This document shows, piece by piece, positions 53,889 through 64,000 of a stretch of 64,000 bases of DNA (position 1 is its first letter; each line of letters opens with the position of its first letter). The notes below the pieces were generated by a model. The model saw only the letters and a list, made by a program, of their open reading frames with translations. It was not told the DNA's origin and made no database searches. Source of the DNA: Phytopythium helicoides (taxonomy: Eukaryota; Oomycota; Peronosporomycetes; Pythiales; Pythiaceae); the NCBI GenBank assembly GCA_024867545.1, contig JANFNE010000042.1, positions 186,001-250,000 on the forward strand, given 5' to 3'. The position numbers and the translations under genes are program-made.

Positions 53889-55094
53889 ATGCTGGCGGCG
53901 CTGATCGTGCCGCTCGTGGCCGTGGCACTCGTGCTGCCGCTGCTGTACGTGGCCGTCACCTGGGAGCACGACCTGGTGCAAAGGTACGCGTCATTCCCCG
54001 ACCTGCTCGCGCCTCTCCGGCCTCTGACCGCGCTCTGTGGCCCAAGCTACGCCGCGCTGCCCGCCCCGGCCGACTTGGGCACCAAGGAGTTCCGCTGGCG
54101 CTGCTTCCTGTCGGCGCTGACGCGCCGCGGGTGGCGCGGAGCCATCCTGCGCAGCCCCTGCCCGCGCATCACGCTGCAGTGCCCGTTCGCGCTCGTCTCG
54201 GCCGACTTTGCGCAGCTCACGACGTCGCTCGGCGTGCCCGAGCTGGCGCTCGACCGCCTGCCGCTCGTGTTCCCGCAGGTCGCGGTTAGCAGCCTCTTTT
54301 TGCAGATGCTCGGCAACTCCAACTTCCCCGCCAGCGTGCGCAGCCTGCGCATCAAGGCGCTCACCATCTGCCAGCTGCGCCCGCTCGACATGCGATTCCA
54401 TGATGCCAACGGCTCGGCCGACAACCCCTCGGCGCTCCACGTACGTGGATGATGCGGGTCTCAATGTGTCTTTATGCTCTAACTGTTGCTGCTGCGATAC
54501 ATACGCATGCAGTGCCTCATGGTGCTGACGGAGAAGCGGTTCCTCGAGGACGAGATCGAGTTCGCGGTGCAGACGGACCTGTTCGACGACCAGGGCACGC
54601 TGTGGCAGTCGGTCACGTGGCTGTCGGTGCCCTTCCGCCAGGAGACGCTGCTGGTGCCGCTGTCGACGCCCGGTGGCCAGCTGGATGCCGCGCTGCTGGA
54701 GCGCGCGGCCGCCGAGCCCAAGACCGCGAGCTTCGCGTGCTCGCAGCGCAACCTAGCCGAGTTTGAGCAGGTGGGCGTGGCCGACCTGACCGGCGGCAGC
54801 AAGAGCGCGAACGCCACGCCGCTGCTGTGGGTGCTGGGCCAGGCCATGGCGGTGCTGGAGAAGCAGGGGCGCGTGCCGGCGCTGCCGCTGATGCTGAGCG
54901 CCACGTTTGGCGACGAGGTCCCGCGCGTGCCGCTGGAGAAGAAGCTGGCCATGACGTCGTGGACCAGCGGCGAGCAGGACAAGCCCGTGACCAAGTTCGC
55001 CGTGGAGCTGGACGAGAGCAGCGTGGCCTTGGGGCTGCTGCGCACCGTCGGGTGGACGTACAAGCAGGAGGACAAGGCGGAGGACACGCAGTGA
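53889..55094 (+). CDS. Membrane-anchored protein, possibly MaoC-like hot-dog fold
   Basis: ATG at 53889; a signal anchor follows at once (LAALIVPLVAVALVLPLLYV). Exon 1 ends at 54440, the intron is 54441-54512 (GTACGT donor, CTCTAAC branch, GCAG acceptor) and exon 2 runs to 55094, in phase. LPLVFPQVAVSSLFLQML with the following FPASVRSLRIK resembles the helix of MaoC-type dehydratases found in bacterial and fungal acyl hydratases. VLTEKRFLEDEIEFAVQTDL in the second half fits the second hot-dog strand set. I see no sure catalytic Asp/His pair, so activity is uncertain. A membrane-bound lipid-related protein is the best guess. Confidence 0.5.
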
Positions 55095-56418
55095 CGTGGC
55101 CGCTTCAACGCGGTCAAGTGACGAGCGCGTGACGAGCGCGCGTCACGACGCCGACGCGATGCTGGCGGTGGCTGCCAGCCACCAACCGAAAACCGAGTGG
55201 TGTAGTCTACAGTACGAGCGACTCCACTGCAACCGGTTGACCGCGTTGCAGTCCGGCAAAAAAAATCTACGGTATGCAGCGCTCGCTGAACTGAATGAGC
55301 CGTGGGTCATTGGGACATGACACGCGCGGATCTTGATTTGTATCTTGCGGTATCTTTGGCGAAATGGGGCGCTTTGCCGGACAGCAGCTGATCGGAGGAG
55401 CAGATGACGGCAGTTTCTGCACGTACCGTAGAATTACACTTGCGCAATGTATGCCACATCGAATTTTGACGTCCTCGATTTTTTTTTTTTCAGCAGTTTC
55501 GGCCGGATCAGCGTGGCGTGCGTCCCTCGGCGGCGTGTCTTGGCATTTGTATCAACTCGTTTCACGAGGAGGGAAGCCACTAAAAATCGGCCAAAAAAAA
55601 AAAATCTACCGTACGCCCCCCGCTCACCTGGAGGCGTCCTCCCGACCGCCAGTCCACTTGGCGCGGGCCCGATAGTGTTAATACAGCGAGAGGAGCCGCT
55701 CCCTGCAGCTATGTTCACGCCACGCTGGCCCCCTCGCGCGCGGGTGCAGCAAGTCGCGGCCGTCTGCCGCTCGAGATGGCTGCGCAGTGCGCGAACCTTC
55801 AGCGAACGGGGTCTGTCCGTCCGCAAGCGCCCCGTCAACGGTCGCGCTCCTTCCTCCCATCGGTGCCACAACCCGTCCCACACCAGCCTCTCTTCCCCCT
55901 TTCATTTTACCACTTCACGGTGCAGTCCTCATACAAACCCCAACACCTACCGCCTCCTGGTTTCCACCCTGCTCCGCGAAAGAAGGCGGTTTCCCCACTC
56001 GAACGGGAGAGAGCCGCCGCCTTCTCCGCCGCCCGCGCCATTCGCACTCCTGCCGCTCGACGCTCCACGCTCCACGCTGCTCGACGCTCCACGCGCAGCT
56101 CCGCGCTGCTCGCCCGCCGCCAACAGCTGCGCGCGCCAATTTTTGCCTCGCGCCGCCGCCTCCCCGTCCCTCGCGCGCCAGCTGCCGCGGGCGGTTAACC
56201 CACTCGCGTCCCGCAGCTCGTTCAGTCTCCGAGTCGCGGCGCGGCGGCCAGCTCGAACGCGAACGCGCGCAGACCGACAGGCGGCTGCTCTCCCGCGGGG
56301 ATTGAGGGGCGCACGAGTCGAAGGAATGGTGAGCTTCGCGGTCGTCAAGACGGAGCCCTGGGGCTGCGCTGCCCCCGCGGCCGCCAGCGTCGGCTTCAGC
56401 GTCGGCTGCGGCTGCTAG
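55095..56418. other. About 1.3 kb GC-rich region, no supported gene
   Basis: A 323-codon frame (55447-56418) is Arg/Pro/Ala/Ser-rich. It overlaps similarly long frames in the other phases, as GC-rich DNA of low information gives by chance; I do not call it. The right half is probably the promoter and leader of the MFS gene. The left half contains the motif cluster described separately. Confidence 0.5.
55266..55613. repeat. TCTACGGTA/TACCGTAGA motifs with poly-A/T tracts (possible foldback element)
   Basis: TCTACGGTA at 55266-55274 is preceded by an A-run. TACCGTAGA at 55424-55432 is followed by GAATTACAC. TCTACCGTA at 55605-55613 is preceded by twelve A residues, mirrored by a T-run near 55480. 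The last two copies point towards each other about 190 bases apart. The words match the cluster at 41197-42405, including a shared GTACCGTAGAATT. Confidence 0.5.
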
Positions 56419-58577
56419 GAATGGAGAGGCCGCCGTGCTGTCCAAGGACGAGCGCAAGGAGCGGTACCTGCAGAAGACGCGCGCAGAGGCCGCGTATTTG
56501 TTCAAGTACCTCATCCTCACGCAGATCGTCGTCTACCTCGAGGCAGGCGCCATCCCGTGCCTGCTGGACCAGCTCAGCGTCGCGCTCGACATGGACGCCA
56601 CCGAGCAGGGCGCGCTCGGAGGCGTCGTCTACCTCGCGCTCAGCGCAGCCACGCCCTTCTGCGCCTACCTGCTGCACAAGTTCAACCCGCGCATCGTGCT
56701 CGGGCTGAGCCTGCTGTTCAACAACCTCGCCATGCTGCTGCTAGCTGGCACGCCCACAGGATACCCCATGAGCGCGACGCTCATGATCATTGCGCGAGGA
56801 CTCATCGGATTCACGCAGGCGTTCGTGTGCGTCTACACGCCGCTGTGGGTGGACGAGTACGCGCCGCGCGAAAAGGTCGCGGGATGGATGAGCTACCTGC
56901 AGGGCAGCGTCCCCATGGGCGTCATGCTAGGATACTTTCTCGGCACCGGTCTCCAACTGGTTCGTGCCGGAGAGCGGCGCGCTATTCGCAACGTGGCGCT
57001 GGCCGTTTGTGCTGCAGTTTATTGGGCTGTTGCCCATCAACGTTGCTGTCTTCTTCGTACCAAAGAAGCACTTGATGATCCGGAGCGACAAAAGCCCGAA
57101 TGGAAGTGTTGCTAGTAGCTCGGAAGGCATCGTGAGCACGAGTGACATCAGTGACGAAAATCACCTGATCGAGCTTGCTGAAGAGACCACCGTCCCCTTG
57201 TCCGCTTCCACCACCGCGACTACGTCTGGTGCTGGAGAGAAGGATCGACTGATCAGCACCGGAAGTGGTCGTAATGGTTTCCAGTATGAAGAAAAGGGCA
57301 CTGCTGCCGGCGAATATGAGCCATTGAGCGGACGCGGAGAGTCGATGGGTGGCGGTATTTTCAATTACTTTGATGAGGCGCTGATGACGCCTTTGAGCAC
57401 CCGTTCAACCCGCCATGACGAAGAGGATGCGCTCTTGGCTAGCGCCGCGATGTATGGAAGCTCCAGTCAACGCGGTCTGCGGCAGCTTCATCAAAATCAG
57501 CAGCAATATCACTTTGGGCTCGACACTGAAGTTGGCTCGTCGTCGTTCCGTCGCAGCATGCTAAATGCGCGCGGAACATCAATGATTGACATTGCGGCTG
57601 AACTTGAGGCCGAGGAAGCGAAGCGTCGTGCCACACAGGAGCCCGGTGAGGCTTCAATCCCTCCCGGAGTTACCAGCGTCGCCATCTCGCGTGTCCCGCC
57701 TTCATCGCAGAAACAGCGAACAGGAGGATCTACGTACGGTGCAATGGATCATGCCCAATCACCGATCAAGTCGCCCCAGCGCAGCTATTTGGAGGCGTCC
57801 ATCTTTGACGAAGAGTTCATGGACGAGGACTTTGAGCAGGGAGCATTCCTGGACGGCATCTATGAGCTGTTCCACATCCCCGTGTTCATCCTGATCGTCA
57901 TGGGTCTCACGACGATTTACTTTGTCGTGACAGGAGTGCAGTACTGGAGCACGATCTTCATGATCAAGTCGCTGCACGCATCCAAGTACCTCGTCAACGC
58001 GCTGTTCGTGTTTGTTGCAGGCACAGGACCGATTTTCGGCGTATTCTTCGGCGGCTGGCTCATTGACCGCTGCGGCGGGTACATCGGCGTTGAGCAGCGC
58101 GCCAAGGCTCTGGGCATTTGTATGGTCCTCGGCCTTACTGCGTTTGGAATTGGCGCTGGTGCCACGTACTTTCAGGACGTGTACATCACCGCTGGTTTCC
58201 TGTGGCTGCTCCTGTTCTTCGGTGGTTCGATTCTACCGGCGTGCACGGGCATCTTCATTTCGGTTGTCCCCCCGGCACATCGCGCACTGGCGTCGTCGTT
58301 TTCCGTCATGGTGTTCAACCTGTTCGGCTACTCGCTGTCTCCTTACCTGACCGGTATCATCATGGACTGGGTCATCTCGAAGGAGGGCGAGAAGGGCAGC
58401 TACTTTGAGCTGTGCGACGAAGCTTGCGTGTACCGGATCGGCTTCCGTTTCTGTCTTTGCTGGTCGGTCTGGTCCGTCATTTGCATTGGGAGCGCGTGGC
58501 GGTTGGCAGCCCGGCAAGCGCGCGAGGCGCGACAGATGATTGAGTTTTACACGTCCAAGGAAGTGCTGGAGTGCTGA
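56419..58577 (+). CDS. Major facilitator superfamily transporter with large central loop
   Basis: The frame reads NGEAAVLSKDERKERYLQK and then membrane segments typical of MFS proteins: LGGVVYLALSAATPFCAYLL, IIARGLIGFTQAFVCVYTPL and DEYAPREKVAGWMSYLQGSV. A one-base slip near 56950 leads to NWFVPESGALFATWRWPFVL. A hydrophilic Ser/Gly-rich loop of about 260 residues follows, between the two six-helix halves; helices resume at IPVFILIVMGLTTIYFVVTG. No in-frame ATG opens the frame. An upstream exon probably supplies it, with TAG at 56416-56418 a possible acceptor. The pattern is closest to spinster-like lysosomal sphingolipid or organic-anion MFS carriers; the substrate is unknown. Confidence 0.75.
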
Positions 58578-58770
58578 GCCCACCCGTCCGTCAGTCAGTT
58601 TTACAAGTAAATAGCAGACTCCGCTCAAGGAAGGAAAACCGTGAACCACGTATTCGACCCGCGCGTCGGCAGCCGGCAGGCCGCTCGCACCCGCCACGAT
58701 CTAGATGATAGGTTGCCATGCGAAGGAAATGTACATAACCCAACTTGATAGCACGCACGCAGTCTTTGAT

Positions 58771-60323
58771 CTACATGCCGAGCACAAGTCGGTCCATTGT
58801 GGCGCCTTGGAACTTCTCGAGCGCATCGCACCAGACTTCAATCGCGTCCTGGAACTTCTCCTCGGGCTTGCGGTCGAGCAGCACGAGTGTGTGGCTCACC
58901 TGATCGATGCGCGCCTGGATCTTCTGGTCCAGTACGAGCGCTGACAGTAGCGACTCGACCTCGGCGACCGAGATGCCGTTGAGCTCGCGCGCGATGTAGC
59001 GTGTGTCCATCTTGCGGTACGGACGCACGATCTTGAGCAGCACCTTGCTGCGGATCGTGCGCAGCAGCCGGTCGATGTGGTGCTTGATGAACGGGTCGGC
59101 CATGATGGCGTCCTCGTGGCGGCTTAGCACCTGCTCAAACGTCTTGATCTCGTCGTGCAGGAACGCGTTCGTGAGCTTGGTCATGGCGGCGATCTCCTTG
59201 TCCTTCTCGTACGGCTTGGCCTCCTGCGAGTCGAACACATTCACCTGCGACTCGCTCAGCATGTTAGCCAGCACGAGGTACTTGAGGATCTGCAGCCGTC
59301 GCGCCTCGCCAGCCTCGTCATAGCTCTTGAAGCTGTCGAAGAAGTCGCTGCGGGCCTTGTCCCAGTCACGCTGCATCATGTACATCTTGCCGCCGCACTC
59401 GCGGATCACGCCAATGATTTTCTAGGTGGGAGAGTAAGGAAAGTGAGAACCAGAATGTGCAGGTCGAGACGGATCGCGAATTTGCCAACGCACCGGGTGG
59501 GCGACGCCGGACTTGGTCCGTAGTGCCTTCTCGTAGATGGACGCGAGCTTCTTGTTGTCCTTCTGCGAAGTGTACATTTGGATCTGCAGCGCGTACACCT
59601 CGAGCAGCTACGAGTCCAGATGACGATCAGTGGCGCCATCTCCTCCAGCATACCATGGCCCACCTCCACACCGCACCTGGCTGTTCTTCTTGACGCCGTC
59701 CTCTCCGTCTTCATCCTCGCACGACGCGAGCAGCTCCTTGATAATCTGCCCGTCACCACGCACTCATCAGCTGCAAAGATCTTCACCGCTTGTCGGGCTC
59801 GAGCTCCACCGACCTTGTTGAGCCGCGCAAAGTCGCCGATCTCGTAGAGCAGATTGCCGAGCTTGAGGTTGGTCTTGAACCACAGGCGCTCGTTGCGCGC
59901 CTCGCGCAGCGTGTCGAGCGTGGTCTCGTAGAAGCGTTGCAGCACGTCCCAGTCCCTGCTGGTGGACACGAAGTCGAGGATCGAGTTGATGCCCTTCTCC
60001 CCCACGTTGCGCGTCACGGCCGAGCGCGTGTAGCCCAGCAGCTGCTCGTAGCGCCGCATGGCCTCCGCGGGCTGCTGCAGCTCGAACAGCAGCTTGACGA
60101 TGCGCTTGAGCGCCTTGAAGCCCCAGTCCGAGCGCTCGGGCTCGAGCGCCACCACCTGCTCGAGCGCCTCGAGCGCCGCGCGCCGCTCGGGGGGCTCGCG
60201 CTCCAGCTGCTGCTTGGCCACGTAGTACTGGTTCTCGATCTGCACGTGCAGGTCGGCCTCGGCGTCCTCCATCTCCTCGTCCTCATCGCTGTAGTCGAAC
60301 TCGTACTCCTCGTCGTCCGACAT
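58771..60323 (-). CDS. CSN2: COP9 signalosome subunit 2
   Basis: ATG at 60323 ([20 protein letters not shown]). Four exons read cleanly: 60323-59814, 59745-59677, 59607-59494 and 59421-58771, with introns of 68, 69 and 72 nt. The joins restore the family sequence: [40 protein letters not shown] and [17 protein letters not shown]. The N-terminal acidic tail, TPR-like helices and C-terminal PCI domain ([20 protein letters not shown] to [20 protein letters not shown]) are all present. CSN2 is a scaffold of the COP9 signalosome, which removes Nedd8 from cullins in the nucleus and cytosol. It is a good control for gene structure here, having no frame breaks. Confidence 0.95.
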
Positions 60324-60707
60324 GGTGGCGCGGGTCGCGATCCGCTAGTGACGGAGAAAATCGTTCGGGGGGAGATTTATGCCCAATCAAGCGCGTTGGG
60401 CGAAGGGGGCGATGGGGATGTTTGACGCGGATGAGTATTTGCCACTTCAACTTGAGCCGCAAGGACAATGATGGCCATCCGAAAGCGTTGGCGGCACGCC
60501 CACACTCATCGTCGCCACGCCCATTAGGGTGCATGTTATGAATGCTCACAGCGAGCTCAGGCTTAACGCGCATTTCAAAAGTTGAGATACCGACCATATG
60601 TGGCGGTGATACGATACCATTGACTGCTCAAGCACATCTACTCTATCTAAACTCAAAAAACGCTACAACGCTAAAAACATCGAGACACTGCTGCTTCCGC
60701 AGCGTCG
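60324..60707. other. Intergenic, no gene seen
   Basis: Promoter side of CSN2 and 3' flank of the second SLC1-type gene. GATTGGGC (inverted CCAAT) lies close to the CSN2 start, near 60385 on the minus strand. Confidence 0.4.
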
Positions 60708-62506
60708 CTACAGCGCAACATGGCTGTCTCCGAGCGACAGACTCATCATCCGATCGTCGGCTTCGAGGTGGTGGATCGTGCGGTGCTGCATCCCTTGGAC
60801 GCTTCCCCGCTCCGTTCCATCTTCGGTAATACACGATTGGTCGAGGTACTTCTCGTTCAGGCGACCAGCCAGCACGAAGGTCACGAGCATCGTGTTGAGC
60901 GTGTTGACGGCTGCGACAATAGGGTCACACACCCAATCCATTGCTGCCAGGAAAGCGATGAGAACGCCACTTTCGCTGGAGTTGATGTTGAACACCACAA
61001 CCATGGTCGTTGACAGAATCGCACAGTTTCCGCCTGGCATTGGCGGAGCGATGACGGCTCCGACTGCGTTCGCCAGAACCATCAGCACCACTGATCCAGC
61101 AGTGAAATTTGCCTCGCTGCACGAAGTGAGGAGGTAGACCGACGCAATTGACAGATACACGGCTGTCCCGCTCTTGTTGATCGCTGTTCCGGCGGCACAC
61201 ACAATCTGGGCGAGAGGCATCGATACTTGTCTGGTAGTCTCAATACTCTGCAGCGTAGAGGGCAGTGCAGCCAGAGAGGAGGAGGAGCAGAAAGCAAGTA
61301 GCACGGCTGGCAGCATCTCCCGCGCGTAGTGGATCGGTCTTGCTCGAGAGAGCAGCGTCGCCAGACTCAAAATCGAAACGAGGTTGATGAGGAGGCCCAC
61401 GATGAGGCCGCCAAAGAGTGCGAGAACCGCCTCGGAGCTTGGGGTGACCGCAGATTCATTGGAAGTTCGAAGCATACCGCTGCAGATCATGAAGCCGGCG
61501 CCGATTGGAAGCAGACGTTGGACCCACCAGAAGATGGCGGTGAACACAATCTCGGCCTGGGAGACGAGCAGAAAAAGCAAGCTCGAGTCTTTGGGGTTCG
61601 CGTTTTCGCGGTTGTTGATCTTCTTGGAGCAATGATTGAGTGCGGACCCAAGTACGAGTCCTGCAATGACGAGTCCCAAAACGTCCGTGGACAAAAGCGA
61701 CGTGCCAATGCTCTTAGGGAAGAAGCTCTCGAGTGCGCGCGCGGTCTGCTCAGGTCATGCTGATCATATCGGTGTGGTTGGTCAGCCTGAAGGTGTGCGA
61801 GAAGTCGTCAAGCACGAACTGCGTGCCCGTCGAGTTGGACTCTTCGCAGAACAGCGTCCCGTCGTCCTGCAGCGTGAGCTGTCGCGCGGCGTCGGTCGTG
61901 TTGTCTGCTGGGCACTGAACGCAATATGCGCGCTTGCCGTGCCCATGTCCTCATGCTCCCGTCACGTAAGGTCTCTAGCGCGGTGTTGGCCTTGAAGAAC
62001 TCGGCGACAGCCATGGCGACAATGGCTCCGAGCGCGCTGCTGTAGAGCGTGGTGGCGACGAACGCGGCCGTCGCGGCGCCCGCGACCTGCTTGGTCTTCC
62101 TGAGCCCTGAGTAGTGCACGCCGGCGCTGACCGCGTGCAGGAACACGAGCGGGAGCGTGATGACCAGCAGCGCGTTGGAGAAGAGCTGCCCGGGCAGCAC
62201 CGCGAGCCAAATGGCCGGCGCCGAGTCGCCGACGCCCAGCTGCGCGAGCACGATGGCCACCACGACGCCCGCGAGCGCGCCGACCGCCACCCAGACCGCC
62301 TTGACGTGCGCGAGCTCCTGGTCGCGCGTCACCTCGCGCGAGTTGGCGCTCAGCAGCTGCCGCACGTCGCGGACGCGGAAGTGGCCGCTCGAGTTCCGCT
62401 CCTCGCGCGTCTCCAGCAGCGGCGCGGGCGTCGGCGCGCCCGCCAGGACGGGGACGAAGGAGGACGCGGACGCCGCCAGGGGGCCGCGCGCGTCTGCGGC
62501 CGTCAT
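60708..62506 (-). CDS. SLC1-type (dicarboxylate/amino acid:cation symporter) transporter
   Basis: The longest frame begins without an ATG at 62557; the first in-frame ATG is 62506 (MTAADARGPLAASA). The N-terminal helices include AVWVAVGALAGVVVAIVLAQ and FSNALLVITLPLVFLHAV. Slips near 61960 and 61745 bracket an extracellular loop (QCPADNTTDAARQLTLQDDG, TLFCEESNSTGTQF). The C-terminal half then runs from STDVLGLVIAGLVLGSALNH to 60708. AFCSSSSLAALPSTLQS keeps the serine-rich hairpin 1 motif, and AAGTAINKSGTAVYLS is close to the NMDGTA block with Lys-Ser replacing Met-Asp. The loop matches the other SLC1-type protein at 51268 in place and Cys content, so they are paralogues. Likely a plasma-membrane amino acid or dicarboxylate carrier. 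Confidence 0.75.
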
Positions 62507-62705
62507 GGAGCGCGGGGGAGCTGGTCGCGGACTGGCGTCGGTCTCATCCTGCGCCACCTGGTGAAGAGGAGCGGCGCCATGTAGGGACGAGGCACGGCGG
62601 ACTTTTGACGCGGGTAGGTATCGGCCAATTGGGAGAGAAAGGGGACGCGATTGGCTGGAAATGCTGTTGTTTTTTTTTTTTGGTGGAGAATCCCACGAAC
62701 TGCCA

Positions 62706-63619
62706 ACGTTTATGGCTTACATAGTCCGCCGCTACAGTTGCTGTGGTGGATCTGGTTGCTAATGGTCGTGCTCGATTCTCGCAGAAACCTCGCCACGCCA
62801 ATGCTTGGTTTGTCTGGACCGCTTTTGTATATTTTTTTCTGCCGTTCATGTTCAATTGCATCCCGCAAACCATCGTCTCTCGTCTGGTCTACATACTGGG
62901 CCAAAAGTGGTGGTACATCCTCTAGAATGTTGTTAAAGGTTCCCATGATGATTCAATCTTTTCCACCCCTTGCCATTTTACCTTGATCTCATATGCATTC
63001 ACCTCATTATTGAATCTGTGATCCACGAGCTCGTCTACTGCAAGCAAAGTGCATTGAGAGGCTACATGCTCCAGCAACTCAGTCGTGATATTGAGGGATT
63101 CATCTGCATATAATTTCAGTGGCGAAGGGTGCACGTTGCAAATTTTCCACGTGACTAAGCGCTCAACCGTGAAGTAATACTTTGCGCTAGCTGTAACTCT
63201 GAATGGACCGACCGAAGTCACAAGGAGTTTGTTTTTGTGCAGCTTTTCATCAACTCTGGAACATAAAACTTAACCACCAATCGAGAAATTCACTGGTTGG
63301 TCATAGTGTATCTGTTGCGAGAACGTTCAGCCTGAACTTGCCGCTTTGCTTGCTATTGCTGGTGCATCCGCCGAAAGCTGGTACGTAAATGCTCAATTTG
63401 CTTTTCGATATGTGGTTGCTCAGGTGGGAGCGTGGCAACCTTCTCCTTTTTCCCTGTGAAAAACACGGTATCTAACATAGGCGGGCAAGGGAGACCTGTA
63501 AACAACTCGATCGGTGCCTTCCCCGCCAAAGTTTCCACTGATGAATGGTTTATGCTTGCTTGTGCGAGTGGTAGAAGGTAAAGCCAATCATGCATGCTTG
63601 CGCGAAATTCTAGAGTCAA
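62706..63619 (-). mobile_element. Ty3/gypsy chromovirus-type retrotransposon relic (integrase C-terminus and chromodomain)
   Basis: Read from 63619 down. The first frame is the integrase C-terminal region of Ty3/gypsy polyproteins (DWLYLLPLAQASINHSSVET, KAPIELFTGLPCPP). After a gap and frame change, 63221-62922 carries a chromodomain (LLAVDELVDHRFNNEVNAYE, IKVKWQGVEKIESSWEPLTT). A further slip continues with NNILEDVPPLLAQYVDQTRD. No reverse transcriptase, RNase H, protease or LTR pair is visible in the window, and the frame breaks show a decayed copy. A T-run at 62668-62680 lies just beyond its 3' side. This is an endogenous element of the oomycete itself. Confidence 0.85.
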
Positions 63620-63849
63620 TGCTCGTAAAAAAAATTACCAAACGATTCAGGCAGCGTTAGTCATTACGTAACATGTATCCGTAACGTGCTCTGTGATGTT
63701 GTTTGTAATACAATGTGCGTACATCGTACACCCTGCATATGTATACAAAATATGCCAGCTGTACATTTCGGCATGTATAGTCATACATGTGCAATTGTTG
63801 GACCGTCCTACCGGTTCCCACCGCCACTTCAGACCAAACGACGACATTA

Positions 63850-64000
63850 TGGCCAAGTGCGACGGTGTCGTGTGCACCTTTCCGGGATGTCGGCGCCACG
63901 ACGCTGACCACGCAACGTTTCATGAGTCACTTCATCGCACATTTAAAGTCCGGTGATGTGTACTCAAAGAAACACTGCGGCATGTACGAGCGCGCCGTGA
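63850..64000 (+). CDS. Possible 5' end of a Cys/His-rich protein, cut by window edge
   Basis: ATG at 63850 gives MAKCDGVVCTFPGCRRHDAD and stops after 35 codons. One frame over, the sequence stays open to the edge (TLTTQRFMSHFIAHLKSGDV, KKHCGMYERAV). CTFPGC followed by paired His resembles a C2H2-type finger, so a one-base slip near 63895 may split a real gene. Too little is visible to name it. Confidence 0.25.

Noticed and set aside
55447..56418. A 323-codon plus-strand frame before the MFS gene
   Set aside because: Arg/Pro/Ser/Ala-rich, overlapped by equally long frames in other phases and both strands. No domain or signal peptide; probably leader and promoter sequence.

Overview
The window looks like nuclear DNA of an oomycete, most likely Phytophthora or a relative. 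Protein-coding genes are packed on both strands, often 25-150 bp apart. Introns are few and short (about 60-85 nt), with GTRNGY donors, CTAAC/CTGAC branch-like sites and CAG/TAG acceptors. Two families typical of these organisms are present: secreted Thr/Ser/Pro repeat (mucin-like) proteins and multi-copy CD36/LIMP-2-like membrane proteins. The genus is an inference. There are no rRNA or tRNA genes, and nothing bacterial.

Region by region. 1-7.4 kb is transposon-rich and gene-poor. It holds a Tc1/mariner/IS630-type element with 68-bp inverted repeats and TA flanks, a 2-oxoglutarate/Fe(II) oxygenase with zinc-finger-like motifs lying beside a decayed MULE transposase, and a 320-bp MITE. 7.4-9.7 kb carries the first CD36-like gene. 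10.4-21 kb carries three tandem secreted repeat proteins that share an N-terminal cysteine module; the third contains about 3.6 kb of a 36-bp minisatellite encoding [12 protein letters not shown] units. 21.3-34.2 kb is a compact housekeeping block: a multi-pass membrane protein, two double cytochrome-b5 (MAPR) proteins flanking an organellar-type family A DNA polymerase, a tomosyn-like protein with an embedded PDZ domain and terminal R-SNARE motif, a TruA pseudouridine synthase and a CPBP/CAAX-type intramembrane protease.

35.2-41.2 kb (minus strand) carries a large protein assembled from an alpha/beta-hydrolase-like domain, IQ motifs, a coiled coil, a SAM domain and ankyrin repeats. It directly abuts a protein with a degenerate response-regulator receiver domain. 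42.4-50.4 kb is a tandem array of three more CD36-like genes, one intact, one with two compensating indels and one broken. 51.2-62.6 kb carries two SLC1-type transporters, RNase HI, a possible MaoC-like hot-dog protein, an MFS transporter and COP9 signalosome subunit 2. The right edge holds a Ty3/gypsy chromodomain relic and an incomplete Cys/His-rich ORF.

Many otherwise convincing genes are interrupted by single-base frameshifts, while others (CSN2, TruA, the protease, the catalytic part of the polymerase, the third CD36 gene) read cleanly. I give gene spans across these breaks and state where they are. Whether they are assembly errors or real mutations cannot be decided from this sequence alone.
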